31,367 nucleotides of DNA from an uncultured Oscillospiraceae bacterium (GCA_934670025.1 CAKUOS010000026.1:1-31367), one strand, 5' to 3'. Counted from the stretch's first letter, positions 23,219-31,031 are shown. Numbers and translations: made by a program. Notes: a model not told the origin generated them from the letters alone.

Positions 23219-25168
23219 ATGAGCAGACAGGAGGCGGTCGACCAGTACCGGCGGGCGCTGAAGGCCGGGCAGAAGTGCTACCGCGACTGCGTGCGCGCCG
23301 GGAAATATCCCTATGTGCAGGTGCTCGAACCGCTGCTGCAAGGGGCGATGATCGCAGGCCGGGTCGATCTCGGCGTGCTGGAGATCCCCATCGGGCAGAT
23401 CGCCGGCGTCAATACGGCCGGGCGGCAGACGGCGTTCGCGCCGAACTTCATGCCCATCCTGGAGCCGACGACGGAGTTCGGCCACAAATGGATGGCGCTG
23501 TGCGAGGCGCATCTCGGCGAGACGGGCATCTCGGATCCCATCCGGTGCTTTGAGTACATGGGCAGGTTCTACGTGCAGGAGGGCAACAAGCGCGTGAGCG
23601 TGCTCAAGAGCTTCGGCGCGATGACGATCCATGCCTACGTCACGCGCGTGCTGCCGGTCTATTCCGAGGACCCGGCTGTGCGCGTCTACTATGAATTCCT
23701 GCATTTCTACAGCCTCAGCGGCCTGTATCAGGTGCATTTCAACCGCGTCGGCGACTATCCGAAGCTCCAGGCCGCGCTGGGCTTCGATCCTGACCACGTC
23801 TGGACGCCCATTGAGCGCCGCGCGTTCCAGACGGCGTTCTATACCTTTAAAACGGCCTACGACCGCATCAGCCAGCCCGAGCCGCCCGTCACGACGGCGC
23901 AGGCGCTGCTCGTCTGGCTGCACGTGTATACGCTCGGCGATCTGCGCGTGATGACGCAGCAGGAGCTGGAAAAGTCGCTGCGCACGATCCGCCCGGAGCT
24001 GCTGGCCGTACAGGCCGGCGGACAGGTCACGGTCCAGACCGGTGACGATCCCGCGGCCGGCGCGGGCATTCTCGGCCAGCTGTTCCGTCCGGGACGGCTG
24101 AACGTCGCGTTCGTCCACGCCTGCGCACCGGAAAAGAGCCCGTGGATCGCCGCGCACGACGCGGCGGCAAAGACGCTTGCGGATGCATTGCAGGATGCGG
24201 TCACGGTGCGGACATACCTTGCCAGCGAGTTCGTCTGCGCCGAGGACGCGGTCGAACAGGCCGTGCAGGGCGGCGCGGACGTGGTCTTTACGACGACCGT
24301 GCCGCTCATCTTCGCCTGCCGCAAGCTCGCGCCGCGCTATCCCGCCGTGCGCTTTCTCAACTGCTCGGTCGATATGCCCTATCCCGGCGTGCGGACGTAT
24401 TACGGCCGTATGTACGAGGCGAAGTTCCTCCTCGGCGCGATCGCCGGGACGATGGCCCCGGACGGGCGCATCGGCTATATCGCCGACGCGCCGATCTTCG
24501 GCGCGCCCGCGGGCGTCAACGCCTTTGCGCTCGGCGCGCGTCTGACCAATCCCCGCGCAAGACTCACGCTGCGCTGGTCGTGCTGCGAGGAAAACGCGGC
24601 GCAGGCGCTGCGCGCGGACGGCATTTCGATCATCTGCGGCAGCGAGCTGCCGCGCACCGGCGAAGACGGCGAGATCTGCGGCCTGTGCCGCGTGGCGCCT
24701 GACGGAACGGCCGGGCGGCTGGCGCTGCCGGTGTGGAACTGGGGCGATTTTTACACGCGGCTGGTGCGCGGGATCCTGCGCGGCGGCTGGGACGAGCTGA
24801 ACGCCGCCGGGACCGGCCGCGCTGTGAGCTACTGGTGGGGCATTGCGAGCGGCGCGGTGGACGTGTCGTTTGCGGATGCACTTCCGGACGGCGTGCGGGA
24901 GCTTGCAGGGCTTCTGCGCGGCGCGCTCGTCCACGGCGAACTTGCGCCGTTCCACCGCCGGCTCGTCCGCCAGGACGGCACGTGCGTCAATACCGGCGAG
25001 CGCTGGCTCAGCCCGGAGGAGATCCTGCACATGGACTGGCTGTGCGATCTTGTAGACGGTGCGATCCCGCCGTATGAGGCGCTTTTGCCGATGGCGCAGC
25101 CGATCGTGCGCCTTCAGGGCGTCTACCGCGACACGCTCCAACCGGAGAAAAGGGGGCCGCTGCTGTGA
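23219..25168 (+). CDS. Cytoplasmic BMP-like protein with ParB-like segment
   Basis: A 649-residue protein. Residues 1-280 match the N-terminal region of a clostridial family: IPIGQIAGVNTAGR, FAPNFMPILEP, and a ParB/sulfiredoxin-like stretch YVQEGNKRVSVLKSFGA near 118-134. Residues about 290-590 resemble the BMP/PnrA nucleoside-binding fold (NVAFVHACAPEKSPWIAAHD, VFTTTVPLIFACRKLAPRYP, YYGRMYEAKFLLGAIAGTMA). There is no signal peptide or lipobox, so it is not an ordinary transporter-binding lipoprotein. ATG 23219 has AAGGAGG 8 nt upstream. The stop overlaps the GTG of a metallophosphoesterase, implying joint function. An intracellular nucleoside- or nucleotide-sensing role is possible but unproven. 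Confidence 0.75.
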   Translation: MSRQEAVDQYRRALKAGQKCYRDCVRAGKYPYVQVLEPLLQGAMIAGRVDLGVLEIPIGQIAGVNTAGRQTAFAPNFMPILEPTTEFGHKWMALCEAHLGETGISDPIRCFEYMGRFYVQEGNKRVSVLKSFGAMTIHAYVTRVLPVYSEDPAVRVYYEFLHFYSLSGLYQVHFNRVGDYPKLQAALGFDPDHVWTPIERRAFQTAFYTFKTAYDRISQPEPPVTTAQALLVWLHVYTLGDLRVMTQQELEKSLRTIRPELLAVQAGGQVTVQTGDDPAAGAGILGQLFRPGRLNVAFVHACAPEKSPWIAAHDAAAKTLADALQDAVTVRTYLASEFVCAEDAVEQAVQGGADVVFTTTVPLIFACRKLAPRYPAVRFLNCSVDMPYPGVRTYYGRMYEAKFLLGAIAGTMAPDGRIGYIADAPIFGAPAGVNAFALGARLTNPRARLTLRWSCCEENAAQALRADGISIICGSELPRTGEDGEICGLCRVAPDGTAGRLALPVWNWGDFYTRLVRGILRGGWDELNAAGTGRAVSYWWGIASGAVDVSFADALPDGVRELAGLLRGALVHGELAPFHRRLVRQDGTCVNTGERWLSPEEILHMDWLCDLVDGAIPPYEALLPMAQPIVRLQGVYRDTLQPEKRGPLL

Positions 25169-25761
25169 AGCTCCTGCTGCTTTCCGACAAAGAGAGTCCC
25201 TATCTCTGGGACTATTACCAGCCCGGGCGGCTGAAGCCGTATGACCTCATCCTCTCCTGCGGCGATCTGAAGGCGGAATATCTGACGTTTCTGGCCACGA
25301 TGGCGCGCGCGCCGCTTCTGTACGTGCGCGGCAACCACGACGCGCGCTATGAGACGAAGCCGCCCGAGGGCTGCGAGTGCATCGAAGACCGGCTGTTCAT
25401 CTGGAACGGGCTGCGCATCGCGGGCCTTGGCGGCAGCTGCGTATACTCCGGCGGCCGCGACCAGTATACCGAAAAGCAGATGCGCACGCGCATCTGGAAG
25501 CTGGGCTGGAAGATCCGCCGCGCGGGCGGCGTCGACATCGTTGTGACGCACGCGCCGGTGCGCGGCTTCGGCGACGCGGAGGACTATGCACACCGCGGCT
25601 TCGAGGCGTTTTTGCCGCTGCTCGACCGTTACCGGCCGCGCTATCTCGTCCACGGGCACGTCCACATGGAATACGGCCGCGCGATCCCGCGCCGCATCGA
25701 GCGCGGCGGAACGACGATCATCAACGCCTGCGAGCGATATGAACTGAACATCGAACCCTGA
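25165..25761 (+). CDS. Calcineurin-like metallophosphoesterase
   Basis: A 198-residue protein of the two-metal phosphoesterase superfamily. Motifs in order: LLSDKES with Asp8, SCGDLK (Asp34), GNHD (56-59), VVTHAPVRG (about 127-135) and HGHVHMEYG (about 163-171). In motif 1 the usual D-x-H is changed to D-K-E, so one metal ligand may be replaced. GTG 25165 overlaps the stop of the BMP-like gene. Length is short, covering just the catalytic fold. The substrate (phosphodiester, phosphomonoester or nucleotide) cannot be read from sequence, but the pairing with a BMP-like partner makes a nucleotide attractive. Confidence 0.88.
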   Translation: MKLLLLSDKESPYLWDYYQPGRLKPYDLILSCGDLKAEYLTFLATMARAPLLYVRGNHDARYETKPPEGCECIEDRLFIWNGLRIAGLGGSCVYSGGRDQYTEKQMRTRIWKLGWKIRRAGGVDIVVTHAPVRGFGDAEDYAHRGFEAFLPLLDRYRPRYLVHGHVHMEYGRAIPRRIERGGTTIINACERYELNIEP

Positions 25762-25772
25762 AAGGAGACGCT

Positions 25773-26951
25773 ATGGACTATCCCAAGGTCTGCCTGCGCC
25801 GCGGTGAAGAGGCCGCCGTGCGCGGCGGAAGCCACCTGATCTACGATAATCAGCTCGACTGGGCCGACGATATCTGCACCGACGGCTGCGTCGTCGACGT
25901 GCTGGACAGCCGCCGCCGCTTTGCCGCGCGCGGATTTTTCAATTCCCGGTCGAAGCTGACCGTGCGCGTGCTCACGCGCGACGAAAATGAACCCATCGAC
26001 CGTGCGTTTTTCCGCTCGCGCATCGAAGCGGCGTGGAACGCGCGCCGCGCGCTCGGCTTTTCGGATTCCTGCCGCGTCGTGTTCGGCGATTCCGACGGAC
26101 TGCCGGGCCTGACGGTCGATAAATTCGCCGATTGCCTCTCGTTCCAGATCGCAAGCCTCGGGCTTGAGCGCTGGAAGGACGAGATCGTCTCGATCCTCGC
26201 CGAAATTTTCAGGCCGCGGGGCATTTACGAGCGGGACGATCTGCCCGTGCGCGAAAAAGAGGGTCTGCCGCAGATCAAAGCCTGCGTCTTCGGCGAGGTC
26301 CCGGACGAGCTCGTCATCCGCGAACACGACGCGCAGATGTACGTCAGCATCCCGAACGGGCAGAAGACCGGCCATTTCCTCGATCAGCAGGAAAACCGCG
26401 GCCGTTTAAAGCCCTATGCGAAGGACCGGACCGTGCTCGACCTTTGCTGCTGCACGGGCGGCTTTTCCATCCACGCGGCGCTCTACGGCGCAAAAAGCGT
26501 CGAGGCCGTCGACGTGTCAGAGGACGCGCTGGCGCGCGTGCGGCGCAACGCGGCGCTCAATCATGTGGAAGACCGCGTCACGGCGACGTGCGCCGACGTA
26601 TTTGACCTTGCGCGGCGGTATGCGGCCGAAGGCCGCCGGTACGGGCTTGTCGTCTGCGATCCGCCGGCGTTCGCCAAGAGCCGCAAGGCGCTGGAAAATG
26701 CCTATCGCGGCTATAAAGAGCTGAATCTGCAATGCATGAAGCTCGTCGAAGCGGGCGGGTATCTCGTCTCGTGCTCGTGCAGCCAGTTTATGACGCCCGA
26801 GCTGTTTTACAATATGCTGCGCGAGGCCGCGCGCGACGCCGGCCGCGAGGCGCGGCTGCTCGAACCGCTCATGCAGTCGCGCGATCACCCGGCGAGCTTG
26901 TCCGCCGAGCAGGCGTGGTATCTGAAGGGGTATATTTTGCAGATCGTATAA
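25773..26951 (+). CDS. rlmI: RlmI-like 23S rRNA (cytosine-5)-methyltransferase
   Basis: A 392-residue class I methyltransferase. The N-terminal PUA domain (about 1-75) binds RNA. The SAM-binding domain carries GQKTGHFLDQQENR (near 195-208), LDLCCCTGGFSIHAA (motif I, near 222-236), VVCDPPAFAKSR (motif IV) and LVSCSCSQFM, which supplies the Cys expected of m5C methyltransferases. The family methylates C1962 of 23S rRNA (E. coli numbering); the precise target here is inferred. AAAGGAG precedes ATG 25773, 11 bp after the phosphoesterase, so it is probably in the same transcript. A repeat-rich gap follows the stop. Confidence 0.9.
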   Translation: MDYPKVCLRRGEEAAVRGGSHLIYDNQLDWADDICTDGCVVDVLDSRRRFAARGFFNSRSKLTVRVLTRDENEPIDRAFFRSRIEAAWNARRALGFSDSCRVVFGDSDGLPGLTVDKFADCLSFQIASLGLERWKDEIVSILAEIFRPRGIYERDDLPVREKEGLPQIKACVFGEVPDELVIREHDAQMYVSIPNGQKTGHFLDQQENRGRLKPYAKDRTVLDLCCCTGGFSIHAALYGAKSVEAVDVSEDALARVRRNAALNHVEDRVTATCADVFDLARRYAAEGRRYGLVVCDPPAFAKSRKALENAYRGYKELNLQCMKLVEAGGYLVSCSCSQFMTPELFYNMLREAARDAGREARLLEPLMQSRDHPASLSAEQAWYLKGYILQIV

Positions 26952-26970
26952 CGAAAAACAGTACGGCCCG

Positions 26971-27079
26971 CGTCAGAAACGACCTTGCCGAAACGAATCA
27001 TCGCAGAGCGATGCTTCTTATTCTCTAAGCTCGTTTCTTCCTTTCCAGAACGCAAACGCTTCGCTGGTTTGCGTTCTGG
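26971..27079. repeat. Structured intergenic repeat, copy 1
   Basis: About 109 bp, clearly homologous to 27495-27597. It has an outer stem GAAACGA/TCGTTTC (26976-26982 with 27031-27037), an inner hairpin CATCGC/GCGATG and a second hairpin with 13-bp arms, CCAGAACGCAAAC and its complement. The bases between (CTTCTTATTCTCTAA and TTCCTTTCC) are nearly the same in both copies. It lies just after rlmI. Confidence 0.8.
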
Positions 27080-27103
27080 TTTTAGGAGGACCTTCCGGGA
27101 AGG

Positions 27104-27268
27104 TGTAGGGGCCGATGCCGAGCGCAGCCGTTGGCAGCTCTGCTGCCTTACGGATGCGGCCTGCCCTTTACGGGTACACATCGGCCCGGCAGGATGCACC
27201 GTTTTTTACGGAAATCTGCGGCGAATTCGCAACTTCTGGACGGGCCGACAGAGTCGTCGGCCCCTACA
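27104..27268. repeat. MITE-like element with perfect terminal inverted repeats
   Basis: TGTAGGGGCCGA (27104-27115) and TCGGCCCCTACA (27257-27268) are exact 12-bp inverted ends of a 165-bp stretch without a credible gene. TGTAGGGGC ends recall small non-autonomous elements frequent in Oscillospiraceae genomes, as far as I remember. No clear target duplication is visible. Confidence 0.65.
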
Positions 27269-27315
27269 AGGGTTTGCGCCCGCAGGCGCACGCTGCAAAT
27301 TTTAGCCGCGCCGAT

Positions 27316-27422
27316 ACCGCCATCACCAACAATGACGGGCTCTTTCGGCAGTGATGCATAGATAGGCAAAAGGGGCGGTCCGTGTGGGCCGTCCCTTTTC
27401 TGGGTCGATACGTGATGGCGGT
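27316..27422. repeat. Inverted repeat flanking a terminator hairpin
   Basis: ACCGCCATCAC (27316-27326) and GTGATGGCGGT (27412-27422) are perfect 11-bp inverted arms that enclose the hairpin at 27368-27399, giving a nested palindrome of 107 bp. It may be a second small repeat element or a compound terminator. Confidence 0.55.
27368..27399. terminator. Bidirectional terminator between rlmI and the carboxypeptidase gene
   Basis: A 14-bp stem (27368-27381 with 27386-27399) includes two G-U pairs, a GTGT loop, AAAA at the left base and TTTT at the right. It lies between convergent genes and can stop transcription from both. Confidence 0.65.
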
Positions 27423-27448
27423 TTCTGAGTCAACAGCGTCCTTTTCTT

Positions 27449-27482
27449 CCATATCTTTTCCCACGCACGGGAAAAGATATGG
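27449..27482. repeat. Perfect 14-bp inverted repeat
   Basis: CCATATCTTTTCCC (27449-27462) pairs with 27469-27482 around ACGCAC. It has no T run and directly precedes copy 2 of the structured repeat, so it may belong to that element or be part of the terminator region. Confidence 0.6.
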
Positions 27483-27494
27483 CCGTCGGAGACA

Positions 27495-27597
27495 CGTCGG
27501 AAGCGGCTTTGACGGAACGAACCATCGCAAAGCGATGCTTCTTATCCTCTAAAGCCGCTTCCTCCTTTCCAAAACGCAGACCGAGTCTGCGTTTTGG
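27495..27597. repeat. Structured intergenic repeat, copy 2
   Basis: Homologous to 26971-27079. The outer stem GGAAGCGGCTTT/AAAGCCGCTTCC (27499-27510 with 27551-27562) is perfect over 12 bp, with the same inner CATCGC/GCGATG hairpin. The second hairpin, CCAAAACGCAGAC with its complement, has a shorter loop than in copy 1. Paired positions differ from copy 1 in a compensatory way. Confidence 0.8.
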
Positions 27598-27652
27598 GGC
27601 TACGGGGGATTGAAGCGACCGCAGCGAAGGCGTCATCGCTCGCGACGGCAAG

Positions 27653-28795
27653 CTATTTCGTCATGCACATCCCGCGCAGCAACTCGCCCCAGAGATCGAA
27701 AAACGTCAGAGCGGGCACGTCATCCGGCGCCAGCAGCGGGATCTCGGCCAGCACTGCGTCGCCGTCAAGCACGCGCACCGTGCCGAGCTGCTGCCCGGCG
27801 GAAACCGGCGCGCGGACGCTCTCGTCCTGTGAAAGCTCCGTGCGCAGCTGCGCGAGCTTTGCCTTTTCCACCAGCAGCGGCGTGCTGTCCTGCAAAACGG
27901 GCGTAACAAAGTCCTGTGTGCCGAGCACGACCGGCACGGGCGCGGGCGCGGCCTCGGGCGCATAGCGCGCGTAGTTGGAAAAGCCGTAATTGAGCAGTGC
28001 CTTGGCCGATTCAAAGCGGTCGGTCGAGCTTTTGCAGTGCAGCACGACGGCGATCAGCTCCATGCCGCCGCGCTCGGCCGAGGCCGACAGGCAGTACCCG
28101 GCCGCGGAGGTGTAGCCGGTCTTAAGCCCGGTCGTGCCGTCATAAAACCGCACGAGCTTATTCGTGTTCGACAGGCCGAACTGCCCGTTCCGCACGGTGT
28201 CCATCCAGATGGTGGTGTACTGCTTGATCTCGTCGTGCTTTAAGAGCGCACAGGACATGAGCGCGATGTCATACGCCGTGGTCAGATGCGTATCGGCGTC
28301 CGGGCCGTCGTCAAGTCCCGTGCAGTTGACGAAATGCGTGTCGGTCATGCCGAGTTCCTCCGCCCGCGCGTTCATGCGCGAGACGAACGCCGCCTCGCTG
28401 CCTGCCACGTGCTCGGCCAGCGCGCAGGCGCAGTCGTTGGCCGAGGAGACGACGACGGATTTGAGCATTTCCGTCAGCGGCAGCTGCTCGTTTTCCTCGA
28501 GGTAGATCTGGCTGCCGCCCTTGGCGGCGGCCGCGGCGGAGGTCGTGACCGTGTCATCCCAGCCGATGGAGCCGTTGTCCAGCGCCTCCAGAACTAGCAG
28601 CAGCGTCATGATCTTCGTGACGCTGGCCGGGCGGAGCTTTTCGTGCGCGTTGTGCTCATAGAGGATCCGGCCCGTGTCTCTTTCCATCAGGATGCACGAC
28701 GGCGCGGGCAGATCCAGATCCTCCGCGTGCGCGCACGGCGCGAGCGGCAGCAGGAGCAGACACGCAAAAACGGCGCAAAGCAGTCTTTTTTTCAT
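27653..28795 (-). CDS. D-alanyl-D-alanine carboxypeptidase (DacF/PBP5 type, S11)
   Basis: A 380-residue exported peptidoglycan enzyme that removes the terminal D-Ala from stem peptides. Residues 1-24 are a signal peptide (MKKRLL, hydrophobic core, AHA). The three active-site motifs are present: S58-V-T-K61, S118-A-N120 and K225-T-G227. The region after 270 fits the beta-rich C-terminal domain of PBP5-like proteins; the final helix seems short, so membrane attachment is unclear. Met 28795 is the start before the signal peptide. Its ribosome binding site (GGAAGGG) lies in the 3' arm of the terminator hairpin of the upstream HPr-like gene, so readthrough mRNA would have the site masked. Confidence 0.92.
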   Translation of the reverse strand: MKKRLLCAVFACLLLLPLAPCAHAEDLDLPAPSCILMERDTGRILYEHNAHEKLRPASVTKIMTLLLVLEALDNGSIGWDDTVTTSAAAAAKGGSQIYLEENEQLPLTEMLKSVVVSSANDCACALAEHVAGSEAAFVSRMNARAEELGMTDTHFVNCTGLDDGPDADTHLTTAYDIALMSCALLKHDEIKQYTTIWMDTVRNGQFGLSNTNKLVRFYDGTTGLKTGYTSAAGYCLSASAERGGMELIAVVLHCKSSTDRFESAKALLNYGFSNYARYAPEAAPAPVPVVLGTQDFVTPVLQDSTPLLVEKAKLAQLRTELSQDESVRAPVSAGQQLGTVRVLDGDAVLAEIPLLAPDDVPALTFFDLWGELLRGMCMTK

Positions 28796-28797
28796 AG

Positions 28798-28846
28798 AAA
28801 AACACCCTTCCGTTTCATTTGTACAAGCATATGAACCGGAAGGGTG
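28798..28846 (-). terminator. Terminator hairpin overlapping the carboxypeptidase ribosome site
   Basis: On the minus strand a 16-bp stem with one mismatch (28846-28831 with 28818-28803) is followed by TTTTT (28802-28798). It ends the HPr-like transcript. Its 3' arm also contains GGAAGGG, 9 nt before the start codon at 28795. Confidence 0.8.
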
Positions 28847-28851
28847 CAATA

Positions 28852-29103
28852 TTACGATTCAGTCTCCGCCGCCTCGCAGCGGAAGGGCGTGATATCCTCC
28901 AAAAACTTTTCACAGGCGGCGCGGTCGGGCACCTGCACCCGCACCGGCGAGCGCAGCGGCAGCGCGCACAGGCTCAGCAGGGATTTTGCGTCGAGCCGGG
29001 AACCCTTATAATCAAAATGCACGGGGAAGGACTGCCGGTTTGCGACCGTGGCAAACTGCGCGATCTCCTGCACGGAATGAAACATAACGGTAAATTCTCT
29101 CAC
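28852..29103 (-). CDS. HPr-like protein lacking the catalytic histidine
   Basis: An 83-residue protein of HPr size. The segment FPVHFDYKGSRLDAKSLLSLCALPL (about 26-50) aligns well with the HPr region around regulatory Ser46 (here about Ser41), followed by the expected strand RVQVP and final helix. The phosphorylatable His15 motif GxHARP is absent: the sequence there is VMFHSVQEIA, with only a His at 9. It thus cannot act as a normal PTS phosphocarrier and is more like a Crh-type regulator or a diverged paralogue. GTG 29103 is selected because AGGAGG lies about 6 nt upstream. A terminator follows the stop. Confidence 0.75.
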   Translation of the reverse strand: MREFTVMFHSVQEIAQFATVANRQSFPVHFDYKGSRLDAKSLLSLCALPLRSPVRVQVPDRAACEKFLEDITPFRCEAAETES

Positions 29104-29123
29104 GGAAAACCTCCTGCACAGGC

Positions 29124-29152
29124 TGTACAACCGGGGCAATATCAGATATAAT
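29124..29152 (+). promoter_or_regulatory. Probable promoter of mtaB with long leader
   Basis: TGTACA (29124-29129) and a perfect TATAAT (29147-29152) are 17 bp apart. The leader to the mtaB start is about 190 nt and contains a GCGTCGGCCGACGC palindrome (29157-29170), a GGAAGCG/CGCTTCC hairpin (29231-29252) and a second TATAAT at 29262-29267 without a good -35. Confidence 0.5.
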
Positions 29153-29345
29153 AGCAGCGTCGGCCGACGCGGCGGGGATCCGGCGCACAGACAGGCGGTT
29201 TGCGGCGCGGAAAAGAACGCTCGCGCGATCGGAAGCGGCGAATTACGCTTCCATAATAAAGTATAATCGAATTTTCACGCTTATACTATTCACAAAAAAT
29301 ACAAACCTAATTTGTGCATTATCGATACTTTTGGTGGTTTTACCT

Positions 29346-30635
29346 ATGAAATTTGCTTGTTATACGTTGGGCTGCAAGGTCAATCAATATGAAACGCAGG
29401 CGATGGAGCAGATGCTCAGGCAGCAGGGGCATGAGCTCGGCTCGTTCGACGGGATCTGCGACGGCTACATCATCAACACCTGTACCGTGACGGCGGTTTC
29501 CGACAAGAAATCGCGCAACGCCATCCGCCGGGTGCGCAAGCTGAATCCGAACGCCGTCGTGGGCGTGTGCGGCTGCTACGCGCAGAGCAGCCCGGATGAG
29601 ATCCGGAAGCTGGACGTTGACGTGCTCATCGGCACCGACGGGCGCGAGGCGTTCGTACAGCACATGATCGCCGCCGCCGAAACGCGGCAGAAGTGGGAGC
29701 GCGTCGACGACGCGAACGCGCCGCGCGCGTTTGAGCTTCTGCCGGCCGGCGGGCTCGAGGCGCGCACGCGCGCGCTTTTAAAGATCGAGGACGGCTGCAA
29801 CAACTTCTGCACGTACTGCATCATCCCGTATGCGCGCGGCCGTGTGCGCTCCATGCCGCTGGAGGCCGCGGTGGAGCAGGCGAAAAAGCTGGCGGCGGAC
29901 GGCTACCGGGAGATCGTCATCAACGGCATCGAAATTTCGTCCTGGGGCTGGGAATGGAAGAACGGCAGCCGCTTGCAGCAGCTGCTGCTGGCCGTGTGCG
30001 AGGCCGTTCCGGAGGTGCGCATTCGTCTGGGCTCTCTCGAACCGCGCACGATCAACGAGGATTTCTGCCGCACGCTTGCAGGCTGCAAGAATCTCTGCCC
30101 GCAGTTCCATCTGAGCCTGCAATCGGGCTCCGATACCGTTTTGCAGCGGATGCACCGCAAATACGACACCGCGCGCTACCGCGAGAGCGTCCGTCTGCTG
30201 CGGCAGTATTTCCCCGGCTGCGCCGTCACGACCGATCTGATCGTCGGCTTCCCCGGCGAAACGGAGCAGGAATTTGCCGAATCGCTGGAATTTCTGCGCA
30301 CGTGCGGCCTTGCTGCGTTCCATATTTTCCCCTATTCCCGGCGCAAGGGGACGCCCGCGGCGTCGATGCCCGGACAGATCCTGAAAGCGGAAAAGGAGCG
30401 CCGCGCGGCGGCCGCGGCGGCCGTCGCCGCAGAGCTGGAGACGCAGTATCACGAGGGTTTGCAGGGCACGTTGCAGCAGGTGCTCTTTGAACAGATGGAA
30501 GACGGCCTCTGGGCCGGACACGCGATGAATTACGTCAAGGTCTACGCCGAATCGGCGCAGGATCTGCACAACCGGATCTGCACGGTCCGCGTCACGGCGC
30601 TGTTCCGCGACGGCGTGCTGGGCACGTTAGAGTAA
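29346..30635 (+). CDS. mtaB: tRNA ms2t6A37 methylthiotransferase MtaB
   Basis: A 429-residue radical SAM enzyme that adds a methylthio group to t6A37 in tRNAs reading ANN codons. The N-terminal UPF0004 domain holds the first cluster ligands in YTLGCKVNQYE (Cys10), NTCTV (Cys46) and GVCGCYAQ (Cys77). The radical SAM motif CNNFCTYC lies near 151-158, followed by IIPYARGR, HLSLQSGSD, MHRKY and DLIVGFPGET. The TLGCKVNQYE start and full length distinguish MtaB from MiaB. ATG 29346 is preceded by a weak GGTGG. The stop overlaps the convergent membrane protein gene by 9 nt. Confidence 0.95.
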   Translation: MKFACYTLGCKVNQYETQAMEQMLRQQGHELGSFDGICDGYIINTCTVTAVSDKKSRNAIRRVRKLNPNAVVGVCGCYAQSSPDEIRKLDVDVLIGTDGREAFVQHMIAAAETRQKWERVDDANAPRAFELLPAGGLEARTRALLKIEDGCNNFCTYCIIPYARGRVRSMPLEAAVEQAKKLAADGYREIVINGIEISSWGWEWKNGSRLQQLLLAVCEAVPEVRIRLGSLEPRTINEDFCRTLAGCKNLCPQFHLSLQSGSDTVLQRMHRKYDTARYRESVRLLRQYFPGCAVTTDLIVGFPGETEQEFAESLEFLRTCGLAAFHIFPYSRRKGTPAASMPGQILKAEKERRAAAAAAVAAELETQYHEGLQGTLQQVLFEQMEDGLWAGHAMNYVKVYAESAQDLHNRICTVRVTALFRDGVLGTLE

Positions 30636-31031
30636 GCGATAGACAGGAAAGGGCTCGCCGAAGGCCAGATACCGCACGCCGTCGTCGAGAAACACAGCCA
30701 GGAGCGCGGCAAATATCCAGCAGCTGAAAAACTGCGGGCAGATCTGTCCCATGAAGTTGTGCGACAGCGCGCGGTAGTCCCAGACGGCGTAGCGGCGGTT
30801 GAACAGAAGCCCGAAGACGAGCTCGAGCGCCGTGATGATGCACGCGCCCGCGAACGCCTGCACGCTCAGCGGCAGTGCGGGCGCACGCTCGTTGAGTAGG
30901 CCGATGAGCACCGTACACAGCCCGCCGCACAGAAACATACTCCAGTGTGTGCGCCCGCGGCAGAGCAGTTCGAGCGCGGCATAGCCCGCGCCGCCCGCGA
31001 GCAGGACGAGCGCCGGTTTGAAAAGCAGCAT
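30627..31031 (-). CDS. Small membrane protein, CmpB-like (putative ABC transporter type IV)
   Basis: A 134-residue protein with four hydrophobic segments. The C-terminal part has WDYR...NFMGQICPQFFSCWIFAALL, a pattern of the ABC_trans_CmpB family of small clostridial membrane proteins; their transport role is not established. ATG 31031 is chosen because GAGGTGA lies 5 nt upstream; an in-frame GTG at 31040 lies within that site. It overlaps the end of mtaB tail to tail, with no terminator in between. Confidence 0.75.
   Translation of the reverse strand: MLLFKPALVLLAGGAGYAALELLCRGRTHWSMFLCGGLCTVLIGLLNERAPALPLSVQAFAGACIITALELVFGLLFNRRYAVWDYRALSHNFMGQICPQFFSCWIFAALLAVFLDDGVRYLAFGEPFPVYRLL

Noticed and set aside
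22981..25141. N-terminal extension of the binding-lipoprotein frame over the BMP-like gene
   Set aside because: The minus frame stays open far upstream, but the lipoprotein signal peptide fixes the start at 22900, and the BMP-like gene on the other strand explains the sequence.
26985..27369. Several short open frames in the 700-bp gap after rlmI
   Set aside because: They fall within inverted repeats and the MITE-like element, overlap each other on both strands and lack ribosome sites. Repeat homology explains their similarity.
26971..27597. CRISPR array
   Set aside because: There are only two copies about 500 bp apart, with internal palindromes and no regular short spacers. No cas genes are visible.
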